This document shows, piece after piece, positions 1 to 7,022 of a DNA stretch of 64,000 nucleotides (position 1 is its first letter; every line of letters starts with the position of its first letter). Below the pieces are notes generated by a model. That model searched no databases and was not told the DNA's origin. It saw nothing but the letters and a program-made list of their open reading frames with translations. This DNA is from Bacteroides fragilis (lineage in GTDB: Bacteria > Bacteroidota > Bacteroidia > Bacteroidales > Bacteroidaceae). The stretch lies in the NCBI RefSeq assembly GCF_019583405.1, contig NZ_SZUU01000002.1, positions 434,001 through 498,000 of the forward strand. Reading direction: 5' to 3'. The translations under genes and the position numbers were made by a program.

Positions 1-40
1 TCTTATAATCGTGTAAGAGAAGAATTTTCATCCACTTGGC

Positions 41-66
41 TTGTGACATCAGAGCTATTGTCACAA
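41..66. promoter_or_regulatory. GTGAC-N12-GTCAC inverted repeat, copy 1
   Basis: Arms TTGTGAC (41-47) and GTCACAA (60-66) flank a 12-base spacer, ATCAGAGCTATT. The same arms, spacer length and a related spacer recur at 7764-7785 and 17755-17776. It lies just past the end of the small minus-strand genes, where a leftward tail or lysis transcription unit would be expected to begin outside the window. Probably a binding site for a phage regulator. Confidence 0.55.
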
Positions 67-104
67 AATAATTGGCGGTTCTCTAATTCTATGCTGTTTC
101 ATAC

Positions 105-271
105 TCATTTCTTTAATACTTCATCAATCATATTACGAAGTTCTTTCAACTCTTCCTCGGTCAAGCCGTACACATTACCCAATGCAGAAGGTTTCTCTAT
201 TTTAAGAGCGTATTTTACCCCCCCTATTGCTTTTATATTGGTATGATACCGATACTAAATCGTTTACTCAT
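105..271 (-). pseudogene. Small phage gene, frame-disrupted
   Basis: A start codon at 271 opens a frame (MSKRFSIGIIPI) that hits TAA after 12 codons. A second frame, offset by one base, then runs without a start through a G7 tract (212-218 region) to a stop at 105, ending ..KELRNMIDEVLKK, a well-formed acidic helical tail. Together they look like one protein of about 55 residues broken by a one-base indel near 229-235. The start overlaps the stop of the preceding 30-residue gene (264-356). Function unknown. Programmed frameshifting is possible but nothing specific supports it. Confidence 0.4.
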
Positions 272-356
272 TTCTTGTTACTTTTAAGTTTATTACTATG
301 TTCCCAATCTCTGATTTGGTAACTCGGTTTGGTGGTGGTCTGATATTAAGGTTCAT
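264..356 (-). CDS. Very small hypothetical protein (30 aa)
   Basis: An open frame starting at 356 immediately downstream of the stop of the 82-residue gene at 359-607. Its ATG is preceded by ATT, the start context shared by many genes of this phage. The product is proline- and asparagine-rich at the N-terminus (MNLNIRPPPNRVTKSE). The stop overlaps the ATG of the next disrupted gene, so the three small genes look translationally coupled. No family recognised, and its size makes it uncertain. Confidence 0.35.
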   Translation of the reverse strand: MNLNIRPPPNRVTKSEIGNIVINLKVTRNE

Positions 357-358
357 AA

Positions 359-607
359 TCATTTCGTTAAAGTTTCAACCCTGCCACTCATTGTTGTGCC
401 GATAATATACGCCACATCATTGGCACAGTTATTCAATCTGCCTACCGTTTCATCCATACAGTCCCATTGCCCGGCATCCCTCAGTTCTTTTTCATCCATT
501 GCCGATTGTACGATATTACGAGCTTGATTGATAAGACACATCGCTTTCAGTAATTCAGAGTGAACAGCTTTGTTCTTTATCTCTTCAATGTTTATTTCTG
601 GTATCAT
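359..607 (-). CDS. Hypothetical phage protein (82 aa)
   Basis: Small, helical, acidic protein with no signal peptide or membrane segment and no recognised domain. The start codon follows AACGATT, the ATG-adjacent box also seen before several other genes of this phage (for example 1289, 19009, 19204, 33777, 35437). It heads a short minus-strand run leading to the left edge. The upstream region (610-780) is AT-rich and divergent with the plus-strand regulator at 813, so the two units share a control region. Confidence 0.6.
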   Translation of the reverse strand: MIPEINIEEIKNKAVHSELLKAMCLINQARNIVQSAMDEKELRDAGQWDCMDETVGRLNNCANDVAYIIGTTMSGRVETLTK

Positions 608-779
608 AATCGTTATATTTTATGTGTTAGTATTCTATTTTATCTTATGTGATAATTTTACAATGCAAATATATCACATAAAGCAAATATAAACCAAATA
701 AAAGAATAGTTATTTTTATCCCAAATGATATTTTTAACAATTAATCATATCATATATAGCAATTATTGGATTTTATATG

Positions 780-787
780 TATATTTG
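780..787 (+). promoter_or_regulatory. Bacteroides -7 box for the Xre regulator
   Basis: TATATTTG matches the TAnnTTTG -7 element of Bacteroides primary-sigma promoters. A run starting around 795 would begin just before the ATG at 813. This is why the regulator is given the downstream start rather than an ATG at 777, which would overlap the promoter. Confidence 0.6.
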
Positions 788-812
788 CATCATCATAATT
801 AATATATCATAT

Positions 813-1097
813 ATGAAATATAGAATTAAGGAGCTTTGCAAGGAAAAAGGCATTACATTGGAGTCTTTAGCCTTAGGAATTGGAACATCTCAAGCAAGTA
901 TTAGCCGAATCATTACGGGTAATGGAAATCCTACAATGGACAGTTTAGAAAGAATAGCTAAATTTCTCAATGTTGAAGTACCTGAATTATTCGTCAATGA
1001 CGGTGTGATGGGATTTATTAAAGCTAAAGGACAATTATTTGAAATAAATTCAATATCGGATATTGAAACTACATTAGAGACAATAAAACTATTGTAA
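813..1097 (+). CDS. Xre-family helix-turn-helix regulator
   Basis: A 94-residue protein. Residues 1-60 form a classic Xre helix-turn-helix (SQASISRIITGNGNPTMDSL is the recognition part). The C-terminal 30 residues form a small domain (GFIKAKGQLFEINSISDIET). The same two-part layout is found in the regulator at 10743-11030. DNA-binding and probably repressing its own divergent promoter region, by family. A C-terminal fragment of a related regulator follows at 1138-1236. The start at 813 is preferred because an in-frame ATG at 777 lies on the -7 box. Confidence 0.8.
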   Translation: MKYRIKELCKEKGITLESLALGIGTSQASISRIITGNGNPTMDSLERIAKFLNVEVPELFVNDGVMGFIKAKGQLFEINSISDIETTLETIKLL

Positions 1098-1137
1098 CTG
1101 TTTGCCCCATTTTCGGTACTAAATTCAAACTAAAGTA

Positions 1138-1236
1138 AAAAGAGGACTAAAAGCGGATGAATTTGAGTACAAAGGAGTAGTTTACACGATAAAATCACGT
1201 TCTGACTTGGAAAATTTACTAAAAATAGTTGGTTAG
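1138..1236 (+). pseudogene. C-terminal remnant of an Xre-type regulator
   Basis: An open stretch without a start codon that ends at TAG 1234-1236. It encodes EFEYKGVVYTIKSRSDLENL, which resembles the small C-terminal domain of the neighbouring regulator (813-1097) and of the one at 10743-11030. The frame is closed upstream by TAA. Most simply, a second regulator copy lost its N-terminal DNA-binding part. Confidence 0.4.
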
Positions 1237-1258
1237 TTAAAAATAGTATATACTTTTG
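1229..1258 (+). promoter_or_regulatory. Promoter of the exported DUF4468 gene
   Basis: TTGG at 1229-1232 and TACTTTTG at 1251-1258 match the Bacteroides -33 (TTG) and -7 (TAnnTTTG) boxes with a 19-base gap. The gene starts at 1289, immediately after ACACGATT. Confidence 0.6.
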
Positions 1259-1288
1259 CAATTTGTTTAATATTAAAAATACACGATT

Positions 1289-1975
1289 ATGAAGAAAATT
1301 TTATTCTTAGTGATTGCCTTATGTTGTTATACTTCTATTAATGCTCAAGTAATGAGGGCAGAAGAGTTAGAAGAATATGCCAAAGAGAGATATGGAGATA
1401 AGTGGACTGAAGCAGCAGCAACGTTAGGTTCTCAACTTGCTCTTGACAAGAACAATTCTCTGACTTATACCCAAATAATAGAATGCGGAGAATCGAATAA
1501 AGAGCAGTTATATGTAACATTGAACTATTGGTTTACTGCTACATTCAATGACGCAAATTCCGTTATAAAATTAAATGATAAGGACACAGGAGTTATAATA
1601 GCCGAAGGATACGTATCGGATATTGCCGGTCATGTAGGGGGAATGAACGCTTATAATATTAGTATTCGTCCAATTATAAAAGTGGATATAAAAGATAAAA
1701 AAATACGCATTACTTACACAGTACAATATTATGATGTAATAAAGTCTTCAGGTGGTGGTATTATGGGAGCAATAGGAGGAACCATACCTGTAAATGGAAA
1801 TGAGAAATGGGCCCTTGAGAGTTGCTATCCTTTTGTTGAAAAGGATCAGCATAAAGCTAAGAAAACATCATCAAAAGCACTTGTTATGACACATGCTTAC
1901 TCTAATGTCATAATGGACAAAATTGAAGAAGCTGTAAAAAATGGAATTGTCGGAAATGAAAACGATAATTGGTAA
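1289..1975 (+). CDS. Exported DUF4468-type protein
   Basis: A 228-residue protein with a clear signal peptide (MKKILFLVIALCCYTSINAQ, cut after Ala-Gln or just before). The mature part contains a beta-rich region at about residues 65-165 typical of Bacteroides DUF4468 (TBP-like fold) proteins, whose role is unknown. It has its own promoter upstream and a Rho-independent terminator at 1999-2028, so it is a single-gene unit on the strand opposite to the phage late genes. This suggests a lysogenic-conversion (moron) gene placed between tail chaperone and the rest of the tail module. Confidence 0.65.
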   Translation: MKKILFLVIALCCYTSINAQVMRAEELEEYAKERYGDKWTEAAATLGSQLALDKNNSLTYTQIIECGESNKEQLYVTLNYWFTATFNDANSVIKLNDKDTGVIIAEGYVSDIAGHVGGMNAYNISIRPIIKVDIKDKKIRITYTVQYYDVIKSSGGGIMGAIGGTIPVNGNEKWALESCYPFVEKDQHKAKKTSSKALVMTHAYSNVIMDKIEEAVKNGIVGNENDNW

Positions 1976-1998
1976 TTTGCAATAACATATAAGGTTTC

Positions 1999-2028
1999 GC
2001 CCCGTTCCTTCTGATTCGGGGCTTTTTT
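1999..2028 (+). terminator. Rho-independent terminator of the DUF4468 gene
   Basis: Stem GCCCCG (1999-2004) / CGGGGC (2017-2022) followed by TTTTTT, 24 bases after the stop codon. Confidence 0.85.
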
Positions 2029-2249
2029 ATTGTTCACATAACTAAGTGCCGGTCCAATCTCAACTCTCAGAAAGCGTATAAATAGGATATGTCCCTTCAC
2101 ATGATTTTATAGCCGGTTCACATAAGAAACGCGCCGGTACTTCTTGTGTGAACCTTCCTCTTATTAGTTCTGTTTTATATGATAATAGATGTGATTTAGC
2201 TGATAGTCATGTTGATATTGGTTAAAAAGCTCGTTTTGAAAGTGCTATC
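2029..2249. other. Intergenic stretch without a recognised gene
   Basis: About 220 bases between the DUF4468 terminator and a small membrane gene. It holds an inexact repeat pair, GGTTCACATAAGAAACGCGC and its partial complement around GTGTGAACC (2113-2151), that can form a weak hairpin. No open frame of note on either strand. Confidence 0.4.
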
Positions 2250-2384
2250 ATGAGTAAGCCACCGGAAGAGATACAAAAGTATGGAAAAAGGATTAGTAAA
2301 ACGACATTGCAATCTTTGTTTACCATTATTTCGACATTGATAGTCACATTTGTTTTTGTACTACAATTACTAAAGCTAACATAA
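2250..2384 (+). CDS. Small single-pass membrane protein (44 aa)
   Basis: An open frame of 44 codons starting MSKPPEEIQKYGKRIS, a polar and basic N-terminus, followed by one strongly hydrophobic segment at residues 20-43. It ends just before the bidirectional terminator at 2386. The organisation (short polar head, one helix) resembles many small phage or toxin-like membrane peptides, but no family is recognised. It lies convergent to the tail chaperone gene. Confidence 0.45.
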   Translation: MSKPPEEIQKYGKRISKTTLQSLFTIISTLIVTFVFVLQLLKLT

Positions 2385-2385
2385 T

Positions 2386-2411
2386 AAAAGCCGGATTTCT
2401 CCGGCTTTTTC
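2386..2411. terminator. Bidirectional terminator
   Basis: Stem GCCGGA / TCCGGC with A-rich and T-rich flanks on both sides (AAAA before, TTTTT after). It serves the minus-strand tail genes, which end at 2417, and the plus-strand small membrane gene, which ends at 2384. It shows that late transcription is meant to stop here, before any tape-measure gene. Confidence 0.85.
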
Positions 2412-2416
2412 TTTAC

Positions 2417-2731
2417 CTATCTCTTTTTTCTACGATTTGCCAATTCCTTACCACTGATTTTCCTTACCTTTTGACCACTATATACTGCGTGTAACTTATC
2501 TCGTTGCATCATCAACAGATTTCTATAAGGGATAACCTCAAACACTTCTGTATAACTCAGATGAAGCGTATCAACCAAATGGGCTATCTGCCCGAAGAAC
2601 GTTGTGTTTCCTACTGTTTCGGTCTTGCAGCCAGCATCGACACGTTCCTCATCGAGCTGACACACTGAAAAGCCGAAATATCCATCATAGAGAAACACAC
2701 CTCCAAAGCGTCCTTTACTTCTTCAAAAGTT
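2417..2731 (-). CDS. Tail assembly chaperone extension (-1 frame product)
   Basis: This frame overlaps the end of the 128-residue protein at 2611-2997 and is in its -1 frame. It is closed upstream by a TGA near 2733 and has a GTG at 2698. It encodes GYFGFSVCQLDEERVDAG and further on IPYRNLLMMQRDKLHAVY. Tail chaperone pairs of siphoviruses (lambda gpG/gpGT type) use exactly this arrangement, with the second part fused to the first by -1 frameshifting. I see no perfect X-XXY-YYZ slippery heptamer in the overlap; the best slip spot is the T4 run at GCT-TTT-CAG. Separate translation from the GTG is an alternative. Confidence 0.55.
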
Positions 2732-2997
2732 CCATTTTCCAAGGCCTTAGCCAGCTTCTCGTTACCACAGATGAAACACGATAACCCATTCAATAGACCT
2801 TCAGTTAGTTCCGGTATCTCTTTCATGGCTTCTACTATATTCTCTCCCTTCATATCGACAGTAGAGAAGTGACGTATGGCCCGGCAGATAATTTTAATCG
2901 TTGGCGGCTTGATAGTGTAGACCACATCGCCGATTACCACATTCTTGAAATCTAATCCTAACAGGGAATCAGATACTATTTTTGCTGCTTGATTCAT
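2611..2997 (-). CDS. Tail assembly chaperone (gpG-like)
   Basis: A 128-residue, mainly helical protein placed directly after the tail tube gene, the standard place for the gpG-type chaperone that helps tail tube protein assemble on the tape measure. The identification rests on position, size, helical content and the -1 frame partner that overlaps its 3' end. It contains four cysteines. The tape-measure gene normally follows, but here a terminator (2386-2411) and plus-strand accessory genes follow instead. Confidence 0.6.
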   Translation of the reverse strand: MNQAAKIVSDSLLGLDFKNVVIGDVVYTIKPPTIKIICRAIRHFSTVDMKGENIVEAMKEIPELTEGLLNGLSCFICGNEKLAKALENGTFEEVKDALEVCFSMMDISAFQCVSSMRNVSMLAARPKQ

Positions 2998-3068
2998 TCG
3001 ATTAAATTAAAAAAAGGAGAAGGTGACAAATACCACCTCCTCCCTTTCAATTACACAATCTTTTTACC

Positions 3069-3611
3069 TTATCCCGCCGAAACCACAACTTCAGATTCAT
3101 CGAACCATTTCTCGGAAGCCAAACCATCCACACCTGTAGTCAGCGGAGATGCAGATACGGCCAAACCAATAGCCTTATCCGTATTGGCACCACGTCCATT
3201 TATAGCCGCCTTCGGAAATACAACATATACACCGTCCTTAGTTTTACCAATTACACATTTATGGATAGGTTTGTATTTACCTCTTTCCCAAGATTTATCA
3301 GTAGATTTACCACCTTGCAAATCAGCTTTAGTAGCGTAATCATACTCGCCGATAGTGAAGTTAAGTTTCACTTCTCCCGGTTCTGATGTCTCTCTATAAT
3401 ACTCACCAGTCAAGGCATTCTTATACCGGGTAGTACTCGCCTCTGACTCCTCGTATTGGAATGTATCACCATGCACATTTTTCACTTGCTTTGTAGCCGC
3501 ATTTTTCAGGATAGCAGCAACTTCCGCACCTGACAAACCTGTTGCTTTATTGGTAACCGATGCTATTGGTTCTGCATAATACAGTTCATCTATTTCTACT
3601 GCTGTAATCAT
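3069..3611 (-). CDS. Major tail tube protein
   Basis: A 180-residue beta-rich protein starting MITAVEIDELYYAEP, in the order tail completion, tail tube, chaperone that is typical of siphoviruses. Features such as VKLNFTIGEYDYAT and VIGKTKDGVYVVFPKA fit the two-sheet tube fold in Bacteroidota phages. It polymerises into the tail tube through which DNA passes. The start is 2 bases from the preceding gene's stop, so the two are co-translated. No lg-like C-terminal extension is seen. Confidence 0.65.
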   Translation of the reverse strand: MITAVEIDELYYAEPIASVTNKATGLSGAEVAAILKNAATKQVKNVHGDTFQYEESEASTTRYKNALTGEYYRETSEPGEVKLNFTIGEYDYATKADLQGGKSTDKSWERGKYKPIHKCVIGKTKDGVYVVFPKAAINGRGANTDKAIGLAVSASPLTTGVDGLASEKWFDESEVVVSAG

Positions 3612-3613
3612 AA

Positions 3614-4006
3614 CTATTTTATATTTAACACATTAAACAAAATTCTCACATTCACATAATGACACTTCAAAGCTGCATCCGCTTCCGTGCCGATCGAATC
3701 AATCGAGTAACGATAGGTTGTGCCGTCATAGGTGCTTACCACATCATCAAATCGTTTGTTTGCTTCTCTTTCAAGCTCATTCAGACGGATGGTGTTCGCT
3801 TCATTCTCGCTTAAATCGGGCACGCAAAGATTCACTTCAGCAAAAGACTTCTTCCAATAGGTGCCTGGCTGTTGCTTCTTTGCGTGGATGACAATTCTTT
3901 CGGAAGTCAATTCACCGACCAGTTTTTCACCAGAGGGTACTATGTCTATTCCGAAAGCCTTGCAATCCCGATAGATAATGTTTCCTATGTCAGTGGTTAC
4001 TATCAT
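3614..4006 (-). CDS. Tail terminator / completion protein
   Basis: A 130-residue alpha/beta protein between the gp10-like connector gene and the tail tube gene. It overlaps the former by 4 bases (4003-4006). Position and size match the tail terminator (lambda gpU / HK97 minor tail type) that caps the tube at the head end. Family membership is inferred from gene order; the sequence alone gives no catalytic or metal-binding motif. Confidence 0.5.
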   Translation of the reverse strand: MIVTTDIGNIIYRDCKAFGIDIVPSGEKLVGELTSERIVIHAKKQQPGTYWKKSFAEVNLCVPDLSENEANTIRLNELEREANKRFDDVVSTYDGTTYRYSIDSIGTEADAALKCHYVNVRILFNVLNIK

Positions 4007-4299
4007 TCAAATTCTTCTTTTAATCGTTTCTCCGCATACAAAGCGGCACCACTTAAAACATCAAACCCTTTAGATTCCACGAATGAAGCATATTCCGCTT
4101 CGTTTTTCAGAGTTAAACCGTCTTTATCGACATCGTAATTATTAGATGTTCTCAAAGTGAGCGTGTGGTCTTGATAATCGCCATGTTCCTCCGCGTACTT
4201 CACGGCTTCATCACCCACATCAATCATCTTCTTCTGCACTTCCCATTTTCCGTCTTTGAGGAACTGGTCAACATCCGAAAAATCGAAATCTACATCCAT
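4003..4299 (-). CDS. HK97 gp10-like head-tail connector
   Basis: A 98-residue protein. It has the pattern of the HK97 gp10 family: a helix with basic residues (KMIDVGDEAVKYAEEHGDY), then a small beta region with TLTLRTSNNYDV and YASFVESKGFDVL, where the 'YAxxVExG' signature is common. These proteins sit at the neck between head closure ring and tail terminator. It overlaps both neighbouring genes by a few bases, as is usual in a translationally coupled late operon. Confidence 0.75.
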   Translation of the reverse strand: MDVDFDFSDVDQFLKDGKWEVQKKMIDVGDEAVKYAEEHGDYQDHTLTLRTSNNYDVDKDGLTLKNEAEYASFVESKGFDVLSGAALYAEKRLKEEFE

Positions 4300-4613
4300 A
4301 GCTCCGAGTTATTGAAGTAGTTCGTATTCTTAGCCGTGTAAACCTCGCCTTGCCCCCTTACACTTTCACCATCCATGCAACGGACTTCATCCCCTGCCTT
4401 GACGGTGATTCGCTTCTCACATACGACATGAAAAGCCGGATGGTAAACTGTACCATTGTCGGACGTAAACTCTTTTGTGGTGTTGTCATCACAACGGCAC
4501 TTGCATACATCCTGCCAATCTTCACCACCGGTACCGGGAATCGGTCGCCCAAATTCATCGGTTTCCATCGGCTTGATGACTTTCACCTGCAATATGTGTG
4601 GAGCGAATATCAT
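4290..4613 (-). CDS. Head closure / head-tail adaptor protein
   Basis: A 107-residue beta-barrel-type protein starting MIFAPHILQVKVIKPM. The start at 4613 is chosen because its ATG overlaps the TGA of the upstream gene (ATGA). An ATG at 4625 would add four residues. Size, position and the cysteine-containing core (CKCRCDDNTTKEF) fit the stopper (SPP1 gp16 / HK97 head closure) family. It would seal the portal channel and dock the tail. Confidence 0.55.
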   Translation of the reverse strand: MIFAPHILQVKVIKPMETDEFGRPIPGTGGEDWQDVCKCRCDDNTTKEFTSDNGTVYHPAFHVVCEKRITVKAGDEVRCMDGESVRGQGEVYTAKNTNYFNNSELWM

Positions 4614-4924
4614 AAAAAAGTGCATTTAGGTTTATTGCTCAATTCATCTTTCAATCCGTACTGCTTGCACAGCAACGAATAGTAATCCTTGATGCCTTCA
4701 ATGTTCCAAGACATGGAGAAGCCGCTTTCACTGATTGATGTAGCACGAAGCAATAGAGAGGGGATAAACCGAACGATAGATACGTGTACACGAGTATGGT
4801 TATCGGGGGTTATCTCATCCTCTCCGCTTATCTTCGAGTTAAGACACATATCCAAAAGGTCAGACTCCGACAACTGAATGCCGAAGGTCTGAAACTTCTG
4901 TTGTATGTAGTCGTTTACCGTCAT
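4610..4924 (-). CDS. Head-tail connector protein (adaptor-like)
   Basis: A 104-residue helical protein, MTVNDYIQQKFQTFGIQLSE at the N-terminus, lying after the capsid genes and before the closure protein. This is the place of the adaptor (HK97 gp6-like / SPP1 gp15) that binds the portal. Similar small proteins recur in Bacteroides siphovirus genomes. The assignment is from gene order; no diagnostic motif is seen. Confidence 0.5.
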   Translation of the reverse strand: MTVNDYIQQKFQTFGIQLSESDLLDMCLNSKISGEDEITPDNHTRVHVSIVRFIPSLLLRATSISESGFSMSWNIEGIKDYYSLLCKQYGLKDELSNKPKCTFL

Positions 4925-4925
4925 A

Positions 4926-5261
4926 TTAGTATGGCGTAATCAATTTACTGTATGCAGTGTAACTATAATGGGTACAATATTTCGATCTATAGACGTACCG
5001 GAACGGACACTTAGGAATATCGACTGATTTGCTTTGCATGGCCGGACTTTCGGTAACGACAAATACAGTTTGCGGGGCTGCCACTACCAAGAAATCCATA
5101 GGGACGGTTTTAACGACATCATCCTGAATGACCGGCATGCCGACATCAATCATCGAAACATCCGATTTTGGTGGAGTAGATTCACTCACAGAAGCTTGCA
5201 CACTCAATGACACAAAGGCCATCATCAAAAAGCCACACATGGCAAAAATAAAATTCTTCAT
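4926..5261 (-). CDS. Exported protein within the head gene cluster
   Basis: A 111-residue protein with a convincing signal peptide (MKNFIFAMCGFLMMAFVSLS, then VQA as cleavage site). The rest is low in structure, with one C-terminal segment holding two cysteines (KCPFRYVYRSKYCTHYSY). It has no counterpart in standard capsid modules. Its presence between capsid and connector genes, on the same strand and with short gaps, suggests an acquired late-expressed envelope protein, for example for surface exclusion or lysis. Function is unknown. Confidence 0.55.
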   Translation of the reverse strand: MKNFIFAMCGFLMMAFVSLSVQASVSESTPPKSDVSMIDVGMPVIQDDVVKTVPMDFLVVAAPQTVFVVTESPAMQSKSVDIPKCPFRYVYRSKYCTHYSYTAYSKLITPY

Positions 5262-5320
5262 TTCTTTACTGATTTATAGAATTAGACAATGGAAGGGTAG
5301 CATTACCTACCCTATCCTTT

Positions 5321-6400
5321 TCATGCGTTCATCGTAGAAAGGTCGATGTTCACAATCTTATTGGGAGCAATAAACTCAGGAATCCACTCAGCAGTGTACT
5401 CCATGTATCTACCCTCTTCGTCACGATAGTTACATACGGACATCTGGCCTTCGGAAGAATTGTAAGAGCGTCCCGGAACGGGGTCGGTCATTACATACGG
5501 TTTATGATGGCGCATCTTCATCACCTTATCGGTTTGCAACAAGGTGATGCGGTCATCTACGTAAATCTGCACGTTCTCACCGTTCTGGTTCTCTACATAA
5601 TCTTCCTTGATTTCGATTGCCGGAAGACCAATTCCCGTAAATACGCTGGATGCCATCTGGTCAGTTACCAACCCTGCGTTAACCATGAACTCACGTTCGC
5701 CAAGAATCATCTTGAACTTGTCCCCGAACTCAGAAGCACCTACAATGTTCTTCATAAATGTGCCACGAGACATAATCATCTTGGAGAAAACACCGTATTT
5801 AGCTTTCAACTTCTGAATCTCCTGCTGCAAGTAAGAGATGAACTTATCTTTTACTGCGGCGTCAGGAGTAAGGAAATGGAACGGCAAGTCGATGTCAAGC
5901 AATTCGATGTTCTCCTTGTTGTCCGCCAAGTGAACCTGCGCCTTGCCGGTCATCAGCAACTCCGGAACAACGATGTCCATACGCTTGTGTGGAGCAAGCA
6001 AAATCTGACGGTAATCATCAACAATAAAATCAATGATTTCCTGCAAGATTGTACGTTGGTCAGCAGTGTTGGCAGCATTGAATTTATCAATGATGTCTTG
6101 CAACTGAGACAGGCGTTCAATATCCATCTGATAACGGTCACCCAGGTAAGCGATTTCGGTGTAACCGCTTCCGAGGCTACGTCTTTCACGGATAGGCTTC
6201 TGGTCATTCTTGCCAATGATAGAACCGGCAACAACACCCGTTACTGTCCCAAGATAAGTCTTGAAAACACGGGTTTTGGTTTCCAAGAAGTCCCCGTATT
6301 GCTTCCAGTAGATTGTGTCCAATCTCATTTGAAGTACACGGTCGATAATCGCCTTAACGATTGCGGGGTCTGTAAATAAAGTTTGTATGGTCAAATTCAT
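5321..6400 (-). CDS. Major capsid protein
   Basis: A 359-residue protein of the gpE-like / HK97-fold capsid group seen in Bacteroidota phages. It has an N-terminal helical part (VKAIIDRVLQMRLDTIYWKQ), a central domain with GKAQVHLADNKENIELLDI and a C-terminal part with RITLLQTDKVMKMRHHKPYV. Gene order (scaffold, decoration, capsid, connectors) supports this. It forms the icosahedral shell. No protease domain is fused, and the scaffold is encoded separately at 7023. A 291-codon open frame on the opposite strand is a shadow. Confidence 0.75.
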   Translation of the reverse strand: MNLTIQTLFTDPAIVKAIIDRVLQMRLDTIYWKQYGDFLETKTRVFKTYLGTVTGVVAGSIIGKNDQKPIRERRSLGSGYTEIAYLGDRYQMDIERLSQLQDIIDKFNAANTADQRTILQEIIDFIVDDYRQILLAPHKRMDIVVPELLMTGKAQVHLADNKENIELLDIDLPFHFLTPDAAVKDKFISYLQQEIQKLKAKYGVFSKMIMSRGTFMKNIVGASEFGDKFKMILGEREFMVNAGLVTDQMASSVFTGIGLPAIEIKEDYVENQNGENVQIYVDDRITLLQTDKVMKMRHHKPYVMTDPVPGRSYNSSEGQMSVCNYRDEEGRYMEYTAEWIPEFIAPNKIVNIDLSTMNA

Positions 6401-6417
6401 ATCTAAACTTTTAATGA

Positions 6418-7017
6418 TTAATACTCAAACTGGAAACGACTGGTCAATCCTACCTTGTCCAGTTCATGAATCGGAAGAACCAGCTTGCTTTCCTTTACCT
6501 CATACGCCTGCATCAGAAGAGTACAAAGAACTGCTCCGTCACTTTCAACTTTCTTCGCATCGTAGAGAACGAAGTTCGCTGTATTCTTCTTCACCGTACC
6601 GCCTACTGCAGTAGCTTCAAAGAGAACTGCATCCTTAGCGATGTTTTCTCCGAAAGCCGCTTTGATGGTTAATACATCATAGGCTTTATTGGACTTGTCG
6701 ATAGATGCCACTTCCGCACCTTTCTTCCCACTTCCGATGAACATACCCTGATATGCCAGAGAATCTTTTGCCACCTTGATGGATAGATTAGCTTCTCCAG
6801 TTGTGTAGGCTTCTACCACTTTCACGTTGCGTACCGGAACGAGCGTGCGCTTTACCAAATCCGCTTGTACCGGAGTAAACACGGGCAAATAAGAGCCTAC
6901 CACGAGGTTGGTAATATCCAACTTCCACGGTCCACTCTTTCGTACCCCAGTTTCAACGCGGTAAAACTCTTCCGGCTTGTAATCCGGTTTCAAGTCATAA
7001 TGTGTACCTGCTGCCAT
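6418..7017 (-). CDS. Head fibre / decoration protein
   Basis: A 199-residue, beta-rich protein placed between scaffold and major capsid genes. The N-terminus (MAAGTHYDLKPDYKPEEFY) and the segment KVGLTSRFQFEY at the C-terminus are polar and fit a head-decoration protein. The first half carries PVFTPVQADLVKRTLVPVRN, common in phage head fibre or head decoration proteins. It would bind the outside of the capsid. Confidence comes mainly from its position. Confidence 0.55.
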   Translation of the reverse strand: MAAGTHYDLKPDYKPEEFYRVETGVRKSGPWKLDITNLVVGSYLPVFTPVQADLVKRTLVPVRNVKVVEAYTTGEANLSIKVAKDSLAYQGMFIGSGKKGAEVASIDKSNKAYDVLTIKAAFGENIAKDAVLFEATAVGGTVKKNTANFVLYDAKKVESDGAVLCTLLMQAYEVKESKLVLPIHELDKVGLTSRFQFEY

Positions 7018-7022
7018 TTAAT

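Noticed and set aside
43..246. Plus-strand frame near the left edge
   Set aside because: Antisense to the small minus-strand genes with no promoter or sensible composition.
5504..6379. Long open frame (291 codons) opposite the major capsid gene
   Set aside because: Exactly antisense to a well-supported capsid gene, with Leu/Val/His/Asn composition of a reversed coding frame and no start context or promoter.
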